Part shown: piece by piece, positions 1 through 8,762 of the stretch
Layout: the number at the start of each line of letters is the position of its first letter
Numbering within the stretch: position 1 is the first letter of the stretch
DNA from: Deinococcus aestuarii
GTDB taxonomy: Bacteria > Deinococcota > Deinococci > Deinococcales > Deinococcaceae
NCBI RefSeq assembly: GCF_018863415.1
Contig: NZ_JAHKSN010000018.1
Location: 1 to 64,000, forward strand
Reading direction: 5' to 3'
Length of the DNA: 64,000 nucleotides
Position numbers and translations under genes: made by a program
Notes under the pieces: generated by a model
The model's input: the letters and a program-made list of their open reading frames with translations, nothing else
Databases searched by the model: none
What the model was told of the DNA's origin: nothing

Positions 1-86
1 TCTACAACCGCCGCCGACTGCACTCCAGCTTGGGATACGTCCCACCCGTCGAGTTCGCTGCCTGCTACACTGCCGCCCAGACGTGA
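1..86 (+). CDS. IS3-family transposase (OrfB), C-terminal fragment
   Basis: Only the last 28 codons are inside the window, reading from base 3 to a TGA at 84-86; the 5' part lies off the left edge. The peptide YNRRRLHSSLGYVPPVEF is the very conserved end of the IS3/IS150 DDE integrase-fold transposase, the protein that cuts and joins the element ends. It is followed about 10 bases later by what looks like the right inverted repeat of the element. The assignment is confident because of the tail motif, but nothing can be said about whether the whole gene is intact. Confidence 0.85.
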   Translation, partial: YNRRRLHSSLGYVPPVEFAACYTAAQT

Positions 87-121
87 CTTGCCCCGCGGTC
101 CGCCCGATTGGGTTCACTCCA
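1..121 (+). mobile_element. IS3-family (IS150-like) insertion sequence, right end
   Basis: The transposase tail (1-86) is followed by GGTCCGCCCGATTGGG...CTCCA at 97-121. This aligns by eye with the right terminal repeat of IS150-type elements (GTCC near the inner side, TTGGGT in the middle, terminal CA). I therefore place the element boundary at base 121. The left end and any target duplication are outside the window, so the boundary is inferred from one end only. Confidence 0.6.
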
Positions 122-564
122 TTCCCTCGTCTCCCATCCGACATTCTGAAACAGGCAGTAGCCCCGGCTGCTGCCATAGCTATTGCCTGACCATCCTCGG
201 TTGAGCCCTACACCGAATACAGTGGAGAAGCGGGAGCCCCTTGCCGGGGCCTTGGCTGACCTCTCCCTTCCAGAAGCCTCGTACCTAAGACCCTTAATGG
301 AACCTCACCTGATAGGATGGGGGAGTTTAGCCACCCCTTAGATCACTCCCCCTCAAGCGGCCCTGAGTCCAGAATGCCTGGCGCTGACCTGTTAAATTGC
401 CGGAAACGTGCTTGGAGTCAATACTACAATCTCCCTCACTTCACCGCGCGGCGCCCCGTTTTGTAGGGATGCCACCGCGGCTTCCACACGCTCTGCATAG
501 CTTTCTGGCCCATACGTTCGCCTGAGCGCAAGGCGCCGGACACACCCTCGACATCACCAGGGAC
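122..564. other. Non-coding stretch between the IS3 end and the replication gene
   Basis: I see no convincing gene, repeat array or hairpin terminator here. Short open frames exist on both strands but lack Shine-Dalgarno sequences and recognisable motifs. The stretch is downstream of the replication initiator, which runs towards it, so it should contain the end of that transcript. Confidence 0.4.
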
Positions 565-1950
565 TCATCCACCGGAACGGAGCCGCCGCCGCAACCCCTC
601 GACGAACCCGTCCCACTCCCCACGGGCCCGCGCCGCGGTTGCTTGGCTGGAAAGCTCCGTCGCTAGGAGCGTGCCCGCTACGGCCTGAGCCTCCAGGAGC
701 GCGAGCTCCTCCCCAGTCAACACCCGGCGGAGCATGAGCAGCAGCGCCCCACGTTCCTCCCGCCACTGCTCGGCCGACGGCAGCCGCGAGAGCGCCTCCC
801 GCTTGGCCGCCGCCGCCTGCTCGGCCTGGCGCTCAGCTTCCCGCTGACGTTCGAGTGCGAGGAAGGACTGGACTGTGCGCTCGCCCTGGGGAGCCAGGAT
901 GCCCGGGTCGAACTCGTACTTCTCCCGGTTCACCAGGAAGTCGGACAGCAGGCCTCCCGGGTTGCGGATGGGCGTGCCCCCAGCCATCCGCCGGTGTTGC
1001 AGGAACTCCACGGCCTCGTGGATGCGGTCCGCGTGATCCCGGGCGAGTTGCACCGCGCGGGGCCCACCGACCCCCTGCTCGCGCAGCAACCTCACCAGCC
1101 CGGGGTCGGGATCTGCCTCCGTCAGGTAGACATACTCAAACTGCGTGTTCTGCCCGCGGCCGGTCATGTGGATGTCCCGCAGGTAGTTGTTGGCCATCAG
1201 CTCCTGGTGGGCGGGGTCCAGGGCCCGGCGAATCTTGTCGGTGTCAGTGCTGCTGATCCCGCAGGCGGCCCGCCAGTCCATCAGGTTCACCGTGAGGCTG
1301 GAGCGGATGGTGCCCTCATCGTCGTAACGGTGCGCCTCCGACAGGCGGTAGAGGGCGCGTGAGGGCGGCTGTTCCAGGCGCTCGAGCACCGTGCGGTTGA
1401 GGGGGTGCATGAAGCCCGCCCGCAGGCTCTCAGCGATGGGGGCGCCCAGCCGCACGCTGAGGGTACTGTCGGGCACCAGTTCTGGCAGGTCGCCCATGCT
1501 CTCCTGGTCCCAGAAGCGGATCTGGTCGATGACCCGGAAGGCGTCGTTGAAGCGCACCGCGCTGCCGTCCGGCCGCCGCCAGCCCTCCGTGACGATGAAG
1601 CCGGTGGACCAGATGCGCAGCAGGCCCTCGCGCATCCGGTGGAAGGCCCGGCCGTTCTTGGTCATCAATGAAGCCTCGCGCAGGGCGTTCGCGCTGGTGT
1701 GCACCCAGTTGTCCTCGGGGGCACCCTGCTGGAGGAACAGCTGCTGCAACCCCAGCACTAGGTCCGCGTCTGCACCGTGGGGGCGGCCCCGGCTGGAGTC
1801 GCCCTGCACCCGGACCGCCCGGCCTCCGATCACGAAAGCGGCTTGCCAGCTTGGGGTGTGACCCAGGCGGGCCTGGATGCTGAACAGGCCCAGCCGGTCG
1901 AGGTTCCTCTCGATCTGGGGAGCGTTCGGCTTGGGGCGTTTCCTGTTCAT
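565..1950 (-). CDS. Plasmid replication initiator protein (Deinococcus RepA-like)
   Basis: Predicted 461-residue initiator that would bind the iterons lying just upstream of it (2037-2355) and open the plasmid origin. The frame is open up to 2130, but the upstream part translates iteron DNA, so I choose the ATG at 1950 (MNRKRPKPNAPQIERN), which has a weak purine-rich GAAGAAG upstream. The protein has a soluble N-terminal region with SIQARLG and WQAAFVIGG, a central region resembling the winged-helix halves of Rep proteins (RALYRLSEAHRYDDEG), and an Arg/Glu/Ala-rich probable coiled coil near residues 350-390. The sequence style is that of the initiators on Deinococcus plasmids and megaplasmids, recalled from memory. 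No partition genes are next to it. Confidence 0.8.
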   Translation of the reverse strand: MNRKRPKPNAPQIERNLDRLGLFSIQARLGHTPSWQAAFVIGGRAVRVQGDSSRGRPHGADADLVLGLQQLFLQQGAPEDNWVHTSANALREASLMTKNGRAFHRMREGLLRIWSTGFIVTEGWRRPDGSAVRFNDAFRVIDQIRFWDQESMGDLPELVPDSTLSVRLGAPIAESLRAGFMHPLNRTVLERLEQPPSRALYRLSEAHRYDDEGTIRSSLTVNLMDWRAACGISSTDTDKIRRALDPAHQELMANNYLRDIHMTGRGQNTQFEYVYLTEADPDPGLVRLLREQGVGGPRAVQLARDHADRIHEAVEFLQHRRMAGGTPIRNPGGLLSDFLVNREKYEFDPGILAPQGERTVQSFLALERQREAERQAEQAAAAKREALSRLPSAEQWREERGALLLMLRRVLTGEELALLEAQAVAGTLLATELSSQATAARARGEWDGFVEGLRRRLRSGG

Positions 1951-2036
1951 GTTGTTTTTTAACTTCTTCAAAGATAAAAGAAGACAACAACAGGCGTTAC
2001 TCCAGTTCTCGTCCTGGACGCTCTTTCTGCATCCTC

Positions 2037-2355
2037 TTCCCCCAAAAGTATCCCAAGGGGATAGGTGTTTCCCCCAAAGGTATCCCAGAAGTGAGACTGC
2101 TTTCCCCCAAAGGTGTCTCACCACAAGCATTCTGAGGCTCAGGGTGGATAAACGTGTCTAGCACGCGGTAAATCTCGTTTCCCCCAAAGGTGTCCCAGGC
2201 TGGGATGGCGCCCTTCCCCCAAAGGTATCCCGCCTGTGAGGCAGTTTCCCCCAGAGGTGTCCCAGACGCGCTCGGAGCAGTTGGAAGGGGAAATCAGGCG
2301 TCTAGGAGGCACTTTGTTCGGCGCCTCTCCGCAAGGGCCCCCCAAAAGTGTCCCA
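2037..2355. repeat. Iteron array, probable origin of replication
   Basis: Seven copies of a 19-bp direct repeat with consensus TTCCCCCAAAGGTRTCCCA start at 2037, 2069, 2102, 2179, 2214, 2246 and 2337. Copies differ by one to three bases. Within the groups 2037/2069/2102 and 2179/2214/2246 the spacing is 32-35 bp, about three helical turns, so the sites lie on one face of the DNA; the groups are separated by 77 bp and the last copy stands apart by 91 bp. The array lies directly upstream of the replication initiator gene, which is the usual arrangement for iteron-controlled plasmids, where it serves both as origin and as the autoregulatory site of rep. Confidence 0.85.
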
Positions 2356-2539
2356 CTCCTGGGGCATCAGGGTCAGGCGCATCAAGCTGCGCTTCACGGG
2401 GGGAGCCTTTGGAGTTTTATGCTGTCGGAAAGAGAGCAGCGAGAGGGGGACTGGATCGTCGGTAAGGCCCAGCAGCCGACAGACGTCAACGTTGACAGCG
2501 AGCGCCAAAATTTTGGTTCTAGAGGTGGAGGCAGAACGC

Positions 2540-3060
2540 TCACTCTGCTGCCGTCGAGGTAGGTCTTCAGCCCAGTGCCGTTGCCCATCTGGATGAAGAT
2601 GTCCCTGAAAAGGTCGCGATACTCTTGCTCCAAGGCTTTGGCAGGAGCAGGTGCCAGACGTTCGCCGTGCGGGGGTCGAGGGTCATGAGCCACTGGCGAG
2701 GAGCATCAGGACCGGCGTAGTTCCAGCCGCTCGGCCTATACGTCGCTCGGTCAATCAGCACGTCGGGCTTGTTCGCTAGGGTAATCAAGTTATTACCGGC
2801 CCAGACGCGGGGACCCCAGCAGGGAGGCGACGACCTGCGCATGCATCGGCTTACCGTGCTCCTTGACCCACCGCGCGGCGGCCTAGCCCCGGCACAGGGC
2901 TTTCAGATAGGTGAAGGCGGGGCCATCCTAAGGCAAGGAGCTCGGCGGGGTGCCTTCCTTGCCTGAGCGGCGGGACCATGAAGAGCGTGCCAGGGGTTTC
3001 TGCTGGGGTAGGCCGTCATTTTAGGCAGGAGAGGGAACTTCCAGTCGAAGAGATTGACGG
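2540..3060 (-). pseudogene. Decayed gene of unknown function
   Basis: Read on the minus strand, plausible protein sequence jumps between frames: NLFDWKFPLLPKM, then FTYLKALCRG followed by a stop, AAARWVKEHGKPMHAQVV, then AGNNLITLANKPDVLIDRA with RQWLMTLDPRTANVWHLL, and after another shift LEQEYRDLFRDIFIQMGNGTG. Each piece is good coding-like sequence but no single frame carries it all, so I read it as a gene broken by at least two frameshifts and one stop. The family was not recognised. Boundaries are approximate. Confidence 0.45.
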
Positions 3061-3088
3061 GATGGGCCGTATGCCTGGACTGGAACAG

Positions 3089-3370
3089 TTAGGGCCGAGG
3101 AGAATTTAGGGTACTGTTCTCGTACAGCGATACTGTCCCAATTTTGGTCGCTGTGCAGGAGGACAAGCGATCGGTGCTAACTCCCTGGTACCGTGATGTT
3201 GCTTGAATCTCGTACATAAGTCGGGCATCAATCCAACTTCTCATGGGTTGACGAGGAATTATCTTAATAGGATAATGACCGAGGTCCCAGTTGTTCACCT
3301 GGGAAGGCCCGTTAACTGGTGTTGAAACGCTTACCCAACTCAGGTCCAGAATGGCGTCCTTGCCATGCAA
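3089..3370 (-). CDS. Small hypothetical ORF, doubtful
   Basis: A 93-codon open frame, divergent from the tyrosine recombinase that starts at 3439, in DNA of lower GC than the surroundings. The peptide (starting MHGKDAILDLSWVSVSTPV) has no membrane segment and no motif I know. There is no clear ribosome binding site. It may be a real accessory gene acquired with the recombinase or merely a chance frame in the spacer between them. Confidence 0.2.
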   Translation of the reverse strand: MHGKDAILDLSWVSVSTPVNGPSQVNNWDLGHYPIKIIPRQPMRSWIDARLMYEIQATSRYQGVSTDRLSSCTATKIGTVSLYENSTLNSPRP

Positions 3371-3438
3371 ATGCGAACGACTCCCCTAACCTCCGTTTGC
3401 ATTGACACCGTTCGGCCACGACTCCTCAAGGAGCCGGT

Positions 3439-5433
3439 ATGGCACGCTTACAATTGAAGGAACTGGGGGAATACATTTCGTGTTTAAGTATCTCAAAAGC
3501 AGGAACTGCCTGGCTCGATAGGCAGACGAAGAGAGAATATTCGTTAAATGATGTCCGCCTATTTATGAACGCAACTCAGTGTGCACGAACTGAAATGGGG
3601 CCTGGCTTGAGTCAGGCCGACTACAGTGGTTTAACCTACCATCAGTTGATGACGGCAGCGTCAGATGCTTTTGACAGAGGTCTTCTCAATTATAGTCTTC
3701 ACACTGTATCTTCCTATTTGAATAGCTTCAAGACGTACTTGTTGAGTAAAGGTGTGTTGATCGACAACATTATAAATGTAGAGATTTTTGGGCAGAGGGA
3801 GGTAGATAATGCTGTTGAAAAATATAAGAATAAAAAGAGGGGAACACATATAAAATCCGTGGTAAAGTTTTTCGAAAAACTTTACCACTATATGTTGGGG
3901 CCGAAGCAGCATGACGATGATCTGAATGAAAAATTGCAACTTCGCTCCAGCATAGTGTATAGAAATTGGTGGCCTAGCGATTTACCTGCAGGAAAGAGTG
4001 GAGAACGTTTTAAGGAAACGGTTCTAAGACGCCTATCCAGAAATTTTCACAACCTCAACAGAAATGAACAGCGCAAAGTCTTTGACGATACTACAGAGTC
4101 TGTAAGAAGTCTAAGTTATTTAACTGAACATGAAAGAGTAACATTGAGTTTGAGAAGAGATTTCCCTATCAAAAGACTATTTGAACAGAATAAAAGACTC
4201 AGTTATGAGTTTGAGGATTTGACTAAGTTTAAGACAGACCCTTTTTATCAGGATTTAGAAAGAGACGGAGTCTGCAAACCTGATTCGGTGAAAATCAGAT
4301 TGAGTCTAGCAAAGTCATATCTCAATTATTTGAGCATTCCAGGTGATTTTGGCGGATCGTATCAAGGGTGTGGTGTACCCATAGAGCAGTTGACGCTTGC
4401 GTATTTTGTGGATAGTGAGAGCTTGCTCAGTTATGTTAATTTTATGTACAGGATATCCGGCGTGATTCATAGTGGAATAACAGCAGTACTTGAATTTGCA
4501 ATTCATCTACTGCGTCCTGAGTTCGGATGGCTCTGGCAGCAGCCGAGCTTTGTGAACAGTTTACCTCAGCGCGTGCGAGACAAAATAGAGGCGTACGGTG
4601 GATGGAGCGCGGCTTGCGAGTATGCTCGCAACAAGTACAAACGTGTGCTTCGTGACATCCGTCCTCGGGCTACCCGCTCGAAGGATTCAACCAAGCGAAT
4701 TCAACCTTTGCTTGATAGAGTCAACCCCCTCAAGCCAGTGATCGCGGCGCTCAAAGTCTCCAGGCAAAACCTTTCTCTAGATGAGCCGCCGACCCGGGAG
4801 AGTGCTTTAGCGCTGCAAAAACACTTAATTGTAAGTCTTTTGACCTGCTGCCCTCTGCGTGGAAAGAACTGGGGACTTTTAACCCACACCACAGATAATT
4901 TAAACAGTGGTCATCTTCGAAAAACAGAAGATGGGCAATGGTGGTTGCGCATTCCTACTTCCGAGTTGAAAAACGGTACAACTAACAAGGAGTTGCGCGA
5001 TTTAAAATTCGTGGATATAAAATTGTGGTCGATTAAATGGGCAAGTGAACATCTTGAACTCTTGGATGTCTTCATTCAACGCTACAGACCTCTCCTCACT
5101 GACTCCATCTACTTGTTCGTTAATTCTGAAGGTGGTTGTTTTAATTCCACATCACTCTACCACCTTGTCAAGAACTGGACCGATCAATATCTCTCTGATA
5201 ATTCTCCACATTCGACACGGGTGAAGGGCGTAAAGCCCTTTGGAACCCACTTGTTTAGAAACATTATTGCAACCTATTATGCCAAACGTGGCGAGTATGA
5301 TCATGCCGCCGCTTTACTGCTGGATACAGAGAGCATCGTTCGTAAGATGTATATTTATGACCCAATAGAAAGTAGGCAAAGACGGGCTTTTCTGTCTATG
5401 AACGCTGATTTTGAGGAGCATCTCGAGGGTTGA
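3439..5433 (+). CDS. Large tyrosine recombinase / phage-integrase-like protein
   Basis: Predicted site-specific recombinase of 664 residues, about twice the length of XerC/XerD, with a long N-terminal DNA-binding part and a catalytic C-terminal half. Visible catalytic elements are the first arginine in CCPLRGKNWG (about residue 473), the box HLFRNII (HxxR, about residue 612) and a tyrosine in RKMYIYDP near residue 639. The start is fixed by AAGGAG five bases before ATG 3439. The gene is clearly lower in GC and uses more A/T-ending codons than its neighbours, a sign of recent transfer. Its 3' end overlaps the end of the converging XRE gene by 38 bases. It may be the integrase of an integrated element whose attachment sites I could not identify. 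Confidence 0.75.
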   Translation: MARLQLKELGEYISCLSISKAGTAWLDRQTKREYSLNDVRLFMNATQCARTEMGPGLSQADYSGLTYHQLMTAASDAFDRGLLNYSLHTVSSYLNSFKTYLLSKGVLIDNIINVEIFGQREVDNAVEKYKNKKRGTHIKSVVKFFEKLYHYMLGPKQHDDDLNEKLQLRSSIVYRNWWPSDLPAGKSGERFKETVLRRLSRNFHNLNRNEQRKVFDDTTESVRSLSYLTEHERVTLSLRRDFPIKRLFEQNKRLSYEFEDLTKFKTDPFYQDLERDGVCKPDSVKIRLSLAKSYLNYLSIPGDFGGSYQGCGVPIEQLTLAYFVDSESLLSYVNFMYRISGVIHSGITAVLEFAIHLLRPEFGWLWQQPSFVNSLPQRVRDKIEAYGGWSAACEYARNKYKRVLRDIRPRATRSKDSTKRIQPLLDRVNPLKPVIAALKVSRQNLSLDEPPTRESALALQKHLIVSLLTCCPLRGKNWGLLTHTTDNLNSGHLRKTEDGQWWLRIPTSELKNGTTNKELRDLKFVDIKLWSIKWASEHLELLDVFIQRYRPLLTDSIYLFVNSEGGCFNSTSLYHLVKNWTDQYLSDNSPHSTRVKGVKPFGTHLFRNIIATYYAKRGEYDHAAALLLDTESIVRKMYIYDPIESRQRRAFLSMNADFEEHLEG

Positions 5434-5722
5434 TATTTAACAACCAGTCGCTTGACACTCCCAGCGCGCACGCGAAAGCGCGAAGTTCGAAATCGACGAC
5501 GCTGCGCCGCCCTGTTTCAATCTTGCTCAAAGTAGCAACCGTCATCATCAAACCATAATCGGTTGCCAGGACAGTGCACAGCTGAGCGGCTGACCATTTG
5601 GGCGAGTGCTTGAGCCGCGCTTGTTGAAGGCGACTACCAATCACGTTGCTGCCCTCCGTTCCTGGGACGCGGTCAGCCATCCTGCGCTTGCGTGGCACCT
5701 TGGGCTTTTGACTCGTTGTCAT
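5396..5722 (-). CDS. XRE-family helix-turn-helix regulator
   Basis: Predicted DNA-binding transcriptional regulator of 108 residues. The Cro/C1-type HTH is readable as IGSRLQQARLKHSPKWSAAQ, then MTVATLSKIETGRR and ELRAFACALGVSSDWLL, which match helices 1 to 5 of the fold. The ATG at 5722 was chosen because GGAGGAG lies six bases upstream; the open frame extends further but without a start signal. It is the second of two XRE genes in tandem (the other is 5766-6059) and runs tail to tail with the tyrosine recombinase, overlapping its end by 38 bases. A role in controlling the recombinase or neighbouring genes is likely by position only. Confidence 0.8.
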   Translation of the reverse strand: MTTSQKPKVPRKRRMADRVPGTEGSNVIGSRLQQARLKHSPKWSAAQLCTVLATDYGLMMTVATLSKIETGRRSVVDFELRAFACALGVSSDWLLNINPRDAPQNQRS

Positions 5723-5765
5723 GCCTGGCTCCTCCAGGTGGAGGATCGCCAAGAGGCGCCCGGCG

Positions 5766-6059
5766 TCATCGCACTTCCTCTCGGGGCTGCGCCGGGCCCT
5801 CCACTCCGGGCAGGTCCAGCAGCTCACTCACCGTCATGCCCAGCGCGGTAGCAATTCGCAGCAGCGTCGAGAGGCGCAGGTCGGTCTTGCCCTGCTCAAT
5901 CCGGCTCATGTGGCTGCGAAACACGTCCACCTTCGCCGCGAAGTCGTCCTGGCTGTATCCCTCGTCCCTGAGTTCACGAATGCGCTGACCCAGCGCGGCC
6001 TGAAACGCGAGCGTCGCGGCATCCGGCTCGTGCTTCTTGCGCGGTTTCTTCGGCGGCAT
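5766..6059 (-). CDS. XRE-family helix-turn-helix regulator
   Basis: A 97-residue Cro/C1-type regulator: a basic N-terminus (PPKKPRKKHEP), then LGQRIRELRDEGYSQDDFAA, SHMSRIEQGKTDLRLSTLLRIATALG and VSELLDLPG, which form a complete HTH domain with the expected QxxFA and SRIExG positions. It resembles its downstream neighbour in overall plan, including the basic start, so the two may be an old duplication. The ATG at 6059 lacks a good Shine-Dalgarno; a TTG at 6110 would add 17 residues and cannot be excluded. The two genes are separated by 43 bases and are probably co-transcribed from the spacer at 6060-6372. Confidence 0.8.
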   Translation of the reverse strand: MPPKKPRKKHEPDAATLAFQAALGQRIRELRDEGYSQDDFAAKVDVFRSHMSRIEQGKTDLRLSTLLRIATALGMTVSELLDLPGVEGPAQPREEVR

Positions 6060-6372
6060 CAGACCAGGGTTGCCGACAGGCGGTTCCTCCTGCGACTCGA
6101 TAGACAGCAACGCCTTAACTAGCGTTGCTCTTCAAAACGGTCTGATATAAACAACAAGAATAGAACGACGCGCTGCCCCGACCCCTGCTCCGGGAAGGAG
6201 ACCCCGTGCCTGCCGAGATGTCCTGTCCTCGTTGCCACCCCGCCCGACTGTGGTCCAACGTCTCTGACCACCTGCCTGACGCGACAACTCACGGTGCGGC
6301 GGCTGAGTCTCTCCGGCCTACCGTTTGCCTGCTCTCCCGTCTTCCTGGTTTCGCCCGTCCGGTGGTGGTGTT
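6060..6372. other. Divergent intergenic region
   Basis: This spacer separates the leftward XRE pair from the rightward gene at 6373 and must hold promoters for both, though I could not place convincing -35/-10 boxes. No gene with a motif or a good start signal was seen in it. Confidence 0.4.
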
Positions 6373-7215
6373 TTGAACACCCTCCCCGCCGCCACCGTGG
6401 AAGGGCACGTCCTGGCCTCCCTGCGTGTGCTCGGTTTGTACCGCGCCACCACCTTCGACGAACGCCTGCCCTACTGGCCCCAAATCCAGGCACTCAGCCA
6501 GAACCTGCGGGCCATAGGCTTCGCCCTCGAACAACGCCACGGCAGTGTCTGGCCATCACTCCTCCGGCAGGCCCAGATCAAGCTGGGCATGGCGCTCGAG
6601 CTCGAGCATCGAGACGACGTTCTTACCGCCGACCGCCTCCTCCTCGTTCAGGCGCTGTCCCTGCTCCTCGACCTCAAACACGGTCCCCCAGACGCCCATC
6701 TCGCTGCCCCAGGGCTTGGCCTGAGCCTGATCAAGCTCGCGGTGACTGTCGAACACCTCCTGGTGCTGAGCCTGGATTCTGACGAGCCCCAAGCCCCCGA
6801 CCTCGCCTTCCCGCTCCCGTCCACCCGTGGGCAGGTGCTGCTCGAGGTGGCGCGTCACCTGGCCGCCTTGGAGTTGCAGAGCATGTTGCCGCGCGGGCAT
6901 CACGTCACCGTCGCCGACCTGCGAGGGACGGCCGTGCGCCTGCGTGAGACGCTGCCCTCCCCCGGTCAGGAGCAGGGGCCCGGTGCCCAGCTCGTCGTGC
7001 AAACGGAGAGTCCGACCTACCCCTGGAAGAGTTGGTTCTTCAACCGTGGTCAGGCGCCGGAGCCGGTAGGCACCGTGGCGCTCACCACCCACCTGCTGCG
7101 CTCCCTGGTCACCCGAAACGACAGTGCCCTGGTCTCCAAGCACGACGCCGCGTTGGCCGTCGGCCTGGACGACCTCGCGGCTTCCCTGGTGCCTGCCGAC
7201 CTCACCCCCAGCTGA
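6373..7215 (+). CDS. Hypothetical protein, family not recognised
   Basis: A 280-residue soluble protein beginning (M)NTLPAATVEGHVLASLRVLG. I chose the TTG at 6373, preceded by a GGTGGTG run, over a TTG at 6325 whose extra 16 codons look non-coding. The sequence is rich in Leu, Ala and His and predicts mostly helical, with the patches ALSQNLRAIGFALEQRHG and ADRLLLVQALSLLLDLKHG. No nuclease, NTPase or membrane motif is visible. It lies 114 bases before the leader ORF and the J-domain nuclease gene on the same strand, and is probably expressed with them. Confidence 0.6.
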   Translation: MNTLPAATVEGHVLASLRVLGLYRATTFDERLPYWPQIQALSQNLRAIGFALEQRHGSVWPSLLRQAQIKLGMALELEHRDDVLTADRLLLVQALSLLLDLKHGPPDAHLAAPGLGLSLIKLAVTVEHLLVLSLDSDEPQAPDLAFPLPSTRGQVLLEVARHLAALELQSMLPRGHHVTVADLRGTAVRLRETLPSPGQEQGPGAQLVVQTESPTYPWKSWFFNRGQAPEPVGTVALTTHLLRSLVTRNDSALVSKHDAALAVGLDDLAASLVPADLTPS

Positions 7216-7329
7216 AGGCGTGTTGCCGCCAGGTGCCGGTGGAAGGGCGCGCTGACGGACTCGGCTCGCCGACTGGTCCCCCTCCTGCCTTCGATGCACC
7301 TGCCCGCACTGCCATTGAGAAGGGAACGC

Positions 7330-7389
7330 ATGACCGAATTCACCCGGCTCTTCCGACGCCTCACCGCCTTCCGGGGTCAACTCGTATGA
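7330..7389 (+). CDS. Short leader ORF overlapping the next start
   Basis: A 19-codon ORF encoding MTEFTRLFRRLTAFRGQLV has a strong AAGGGA ribosome binding site three bases upstream. Its TGA overlaps the ATG of the J-domain gene in an ATGA arrangement. The downstream gene has no good Shine-Dalgarno of its own, so translation of the leader probably delivers ribosomes to it. The peptide itself is basic and may have no function. This reading rests on signal placement alone. Confidence 0.4.
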   Translation: MTEFTRLFRRLTAFRGQLV

Positions 7390-8762
7390 CCACGCACCGC
7401 TCGTCGCCCGGACGACGGGTGCTGCATCTGCTCGGCCTGTTGGGGGCCCGGCGTGACCAGATGTTCTACGTGCCCAGCCTCCGGGTGGCTCGCCCGCTCT
7501 TGGCAGCCAACGGTGTGCTCACCGTAGTGTTGGTCGCTGAACTGGGCTTCAAGCTCAACCCCTGGCTGTCCTGGAGCTTGGCCCTCGCCCTTTTCCTGCT
7601 CGCCCTGCGCTTCCTCCCCCGGGCCGAGCGTCTCCTGGCCCTGGGGCTGCTGGTGCTGCCGTTCCTGGTCGCTGCCCTCGCCCCGAACAGCGCCTGGCTG
7701 GTGTTGCTGCTGCCCCTCCTCGCGGTGCTGGCGTTCGCTTCCCTCGTCACCCAGCACCGCGCCCTGGCCTTCGACGCCCAACTCAGCCATCTACGCGAGG
7801 TGCTCGGAGCGGGTTGGAAAGCCTACCTTCCTCGAGACGAGCAAGCCCAGGACGTCGCCCGGGTGCTCGTCAGTCCCCAGGGGCAAACCTTCTTCCTGGG
7901 CGTGACCTTCGGTCGCGCCGCCCAGCAGTACGGCACCCCCCACGTCAACTGGCAGGGCGTGAACCAAGAGACGGTTCGCGCCCTGGCCGCCCGTGACTGG
8001 GGCGTCGCCAGCCAGGGCCAGAAGGTCCTGTGGGTGGTCCGCCCCCCGAACGCCCAGGGCGAGTACCCGCCCACCGCCGAGCATGGCGTCAGCACGGTGA
8101 TTGCGACCTCTGCCGACTTGGCTGCCCAACTCAACACCTGGGCGGGGATGCAGCAGAACCTCGCGGACGCCTCGCCGGGAGAATTCGGGATGCAAGTCGA
8201 GGTTCAGGCAACAGACGATTTGCTGGCGGTGTTGCCACCCGGCTGGCAGTTGCGCCAGAGCATCCTGCTCGCCTCGGGTGGAGACGCCGACATCGTGCTG
8301 ACCTCGCCCTCACACGAGGTGTACGTGGTGGACATCAAGTCGCGAACGGACCGGATGGACCTGGAGACCCCCCGGGGAGAGCGGGCCAAGAGTTGGCAGG
8401 AGATTCACGATCAGGTGGAGCGAGCGGCGTGGCAGCTCAACGGTGTGGCGGTGGTCTGGCAGCCGCGGGCGCGCGAGGTGAGCTTCACTCAGGTGGGGGA
8501 CGTCTGGTGTCTGCGCGGGGGAGCGCGAGAGCTGATAGAGGCGCTGGAGACCATCGACGGGGTGAAACACGGCTTCACCCCGCACGAGGTGCTGGGGGTG
8601 CGGCCCGACGCCTCGTCGCACGAGATCCAGGAAGCGTACCGGGCACTGGTGAAGAAGTATCACCCTGACCGGGTAGGGCATTTGGGGGAGGAGTTCCGGG
8701 TTATGGCCGAGGAGCGAATGCAGGAGATCAATGCCGCGTATCGGCAGCTGATGGGCAGATAA
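7386..8762 (+). CDS. Membrane protein with nuclease-like domain and C-terminal J-domain
   Basis: Predicted 458-residue protein with three parts. Residues about 28-120 contain hydrophobic segments (LLAANGVLTVVLVAELGF, WLSWSLALALFLLALRFL, LLALGLLVLPFLVAALAP, AWLVLLLPLLAVLAFASL), so it is membrane-anchored. A middle region around 280-340 has GGDADIVLTSPSHEVYVVDIK, which fits the D...DxK pattern of restriction-like nucleases (as in NERD domains). The last 70 residues are a DnaJ domain: HEVLGVRPDASSHEIQEAYR followed by KKYHPDRVGH, with the HPD tripeptide that stimulates Hsp70 ATPase. The start at 7386 overlaps the leader ORF stop. A nuclease tied to an Hsp70 co-chaperone on the membrane is unusual; a defence or stress role is a guess. 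Confidence 0.7.
   Translation: MTTHRSSPGRRVLHLLGLLGARRDQMFYVPSLRVARPLLAANGVLTVVLVAELGFKLNPWLSWSLALALFLLALRFLPRAERLLALGLLVLPFLVAALAPNSAWLVLLLPLLAVLAFASLVTQHRALAFDAQLSHLREVLGAGWKAYLPRDEQAQDVARVLVSPQGQTFFLGVTFGRAAQQYGTPHVNWQGVNQETVRALAARDWGVASQGQKVLWVVRPPNAQGEYPPTAEHGVSTVIATSADLAAQLNTWAGMQQNLADASPGEFGMQVEVQATDDLLAVLPPGWQLRQSILLASGGDADIVLTSPSHEVYVVDIKSRTDRMDLETPRGERAKSWQEIHDQVERAAWQLNGVAVVWQPRAREVSFTQVGDVWCLRGGARELIEALETIDGVKHGFTPHEVLGVRPDASSHEIQEAYRALVKKYHPDRVGHLGEEFRVMAEERMQEINAAYRQLMGR

Noticed and set aside
1951..2130. 60-codon N-terminal extension of the replication protein
   Set aside because: These codons translate iteron DNA (LWGK repeats), and a good internal ATG starts the Rep-like sequence.
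2037..2355. CRISPR array
   Set aside because: Repeats are 19 bp, spacers are irregular (13-72 bases) and no cas gene is near; a rep gene is adjacent, so iterons fit better.
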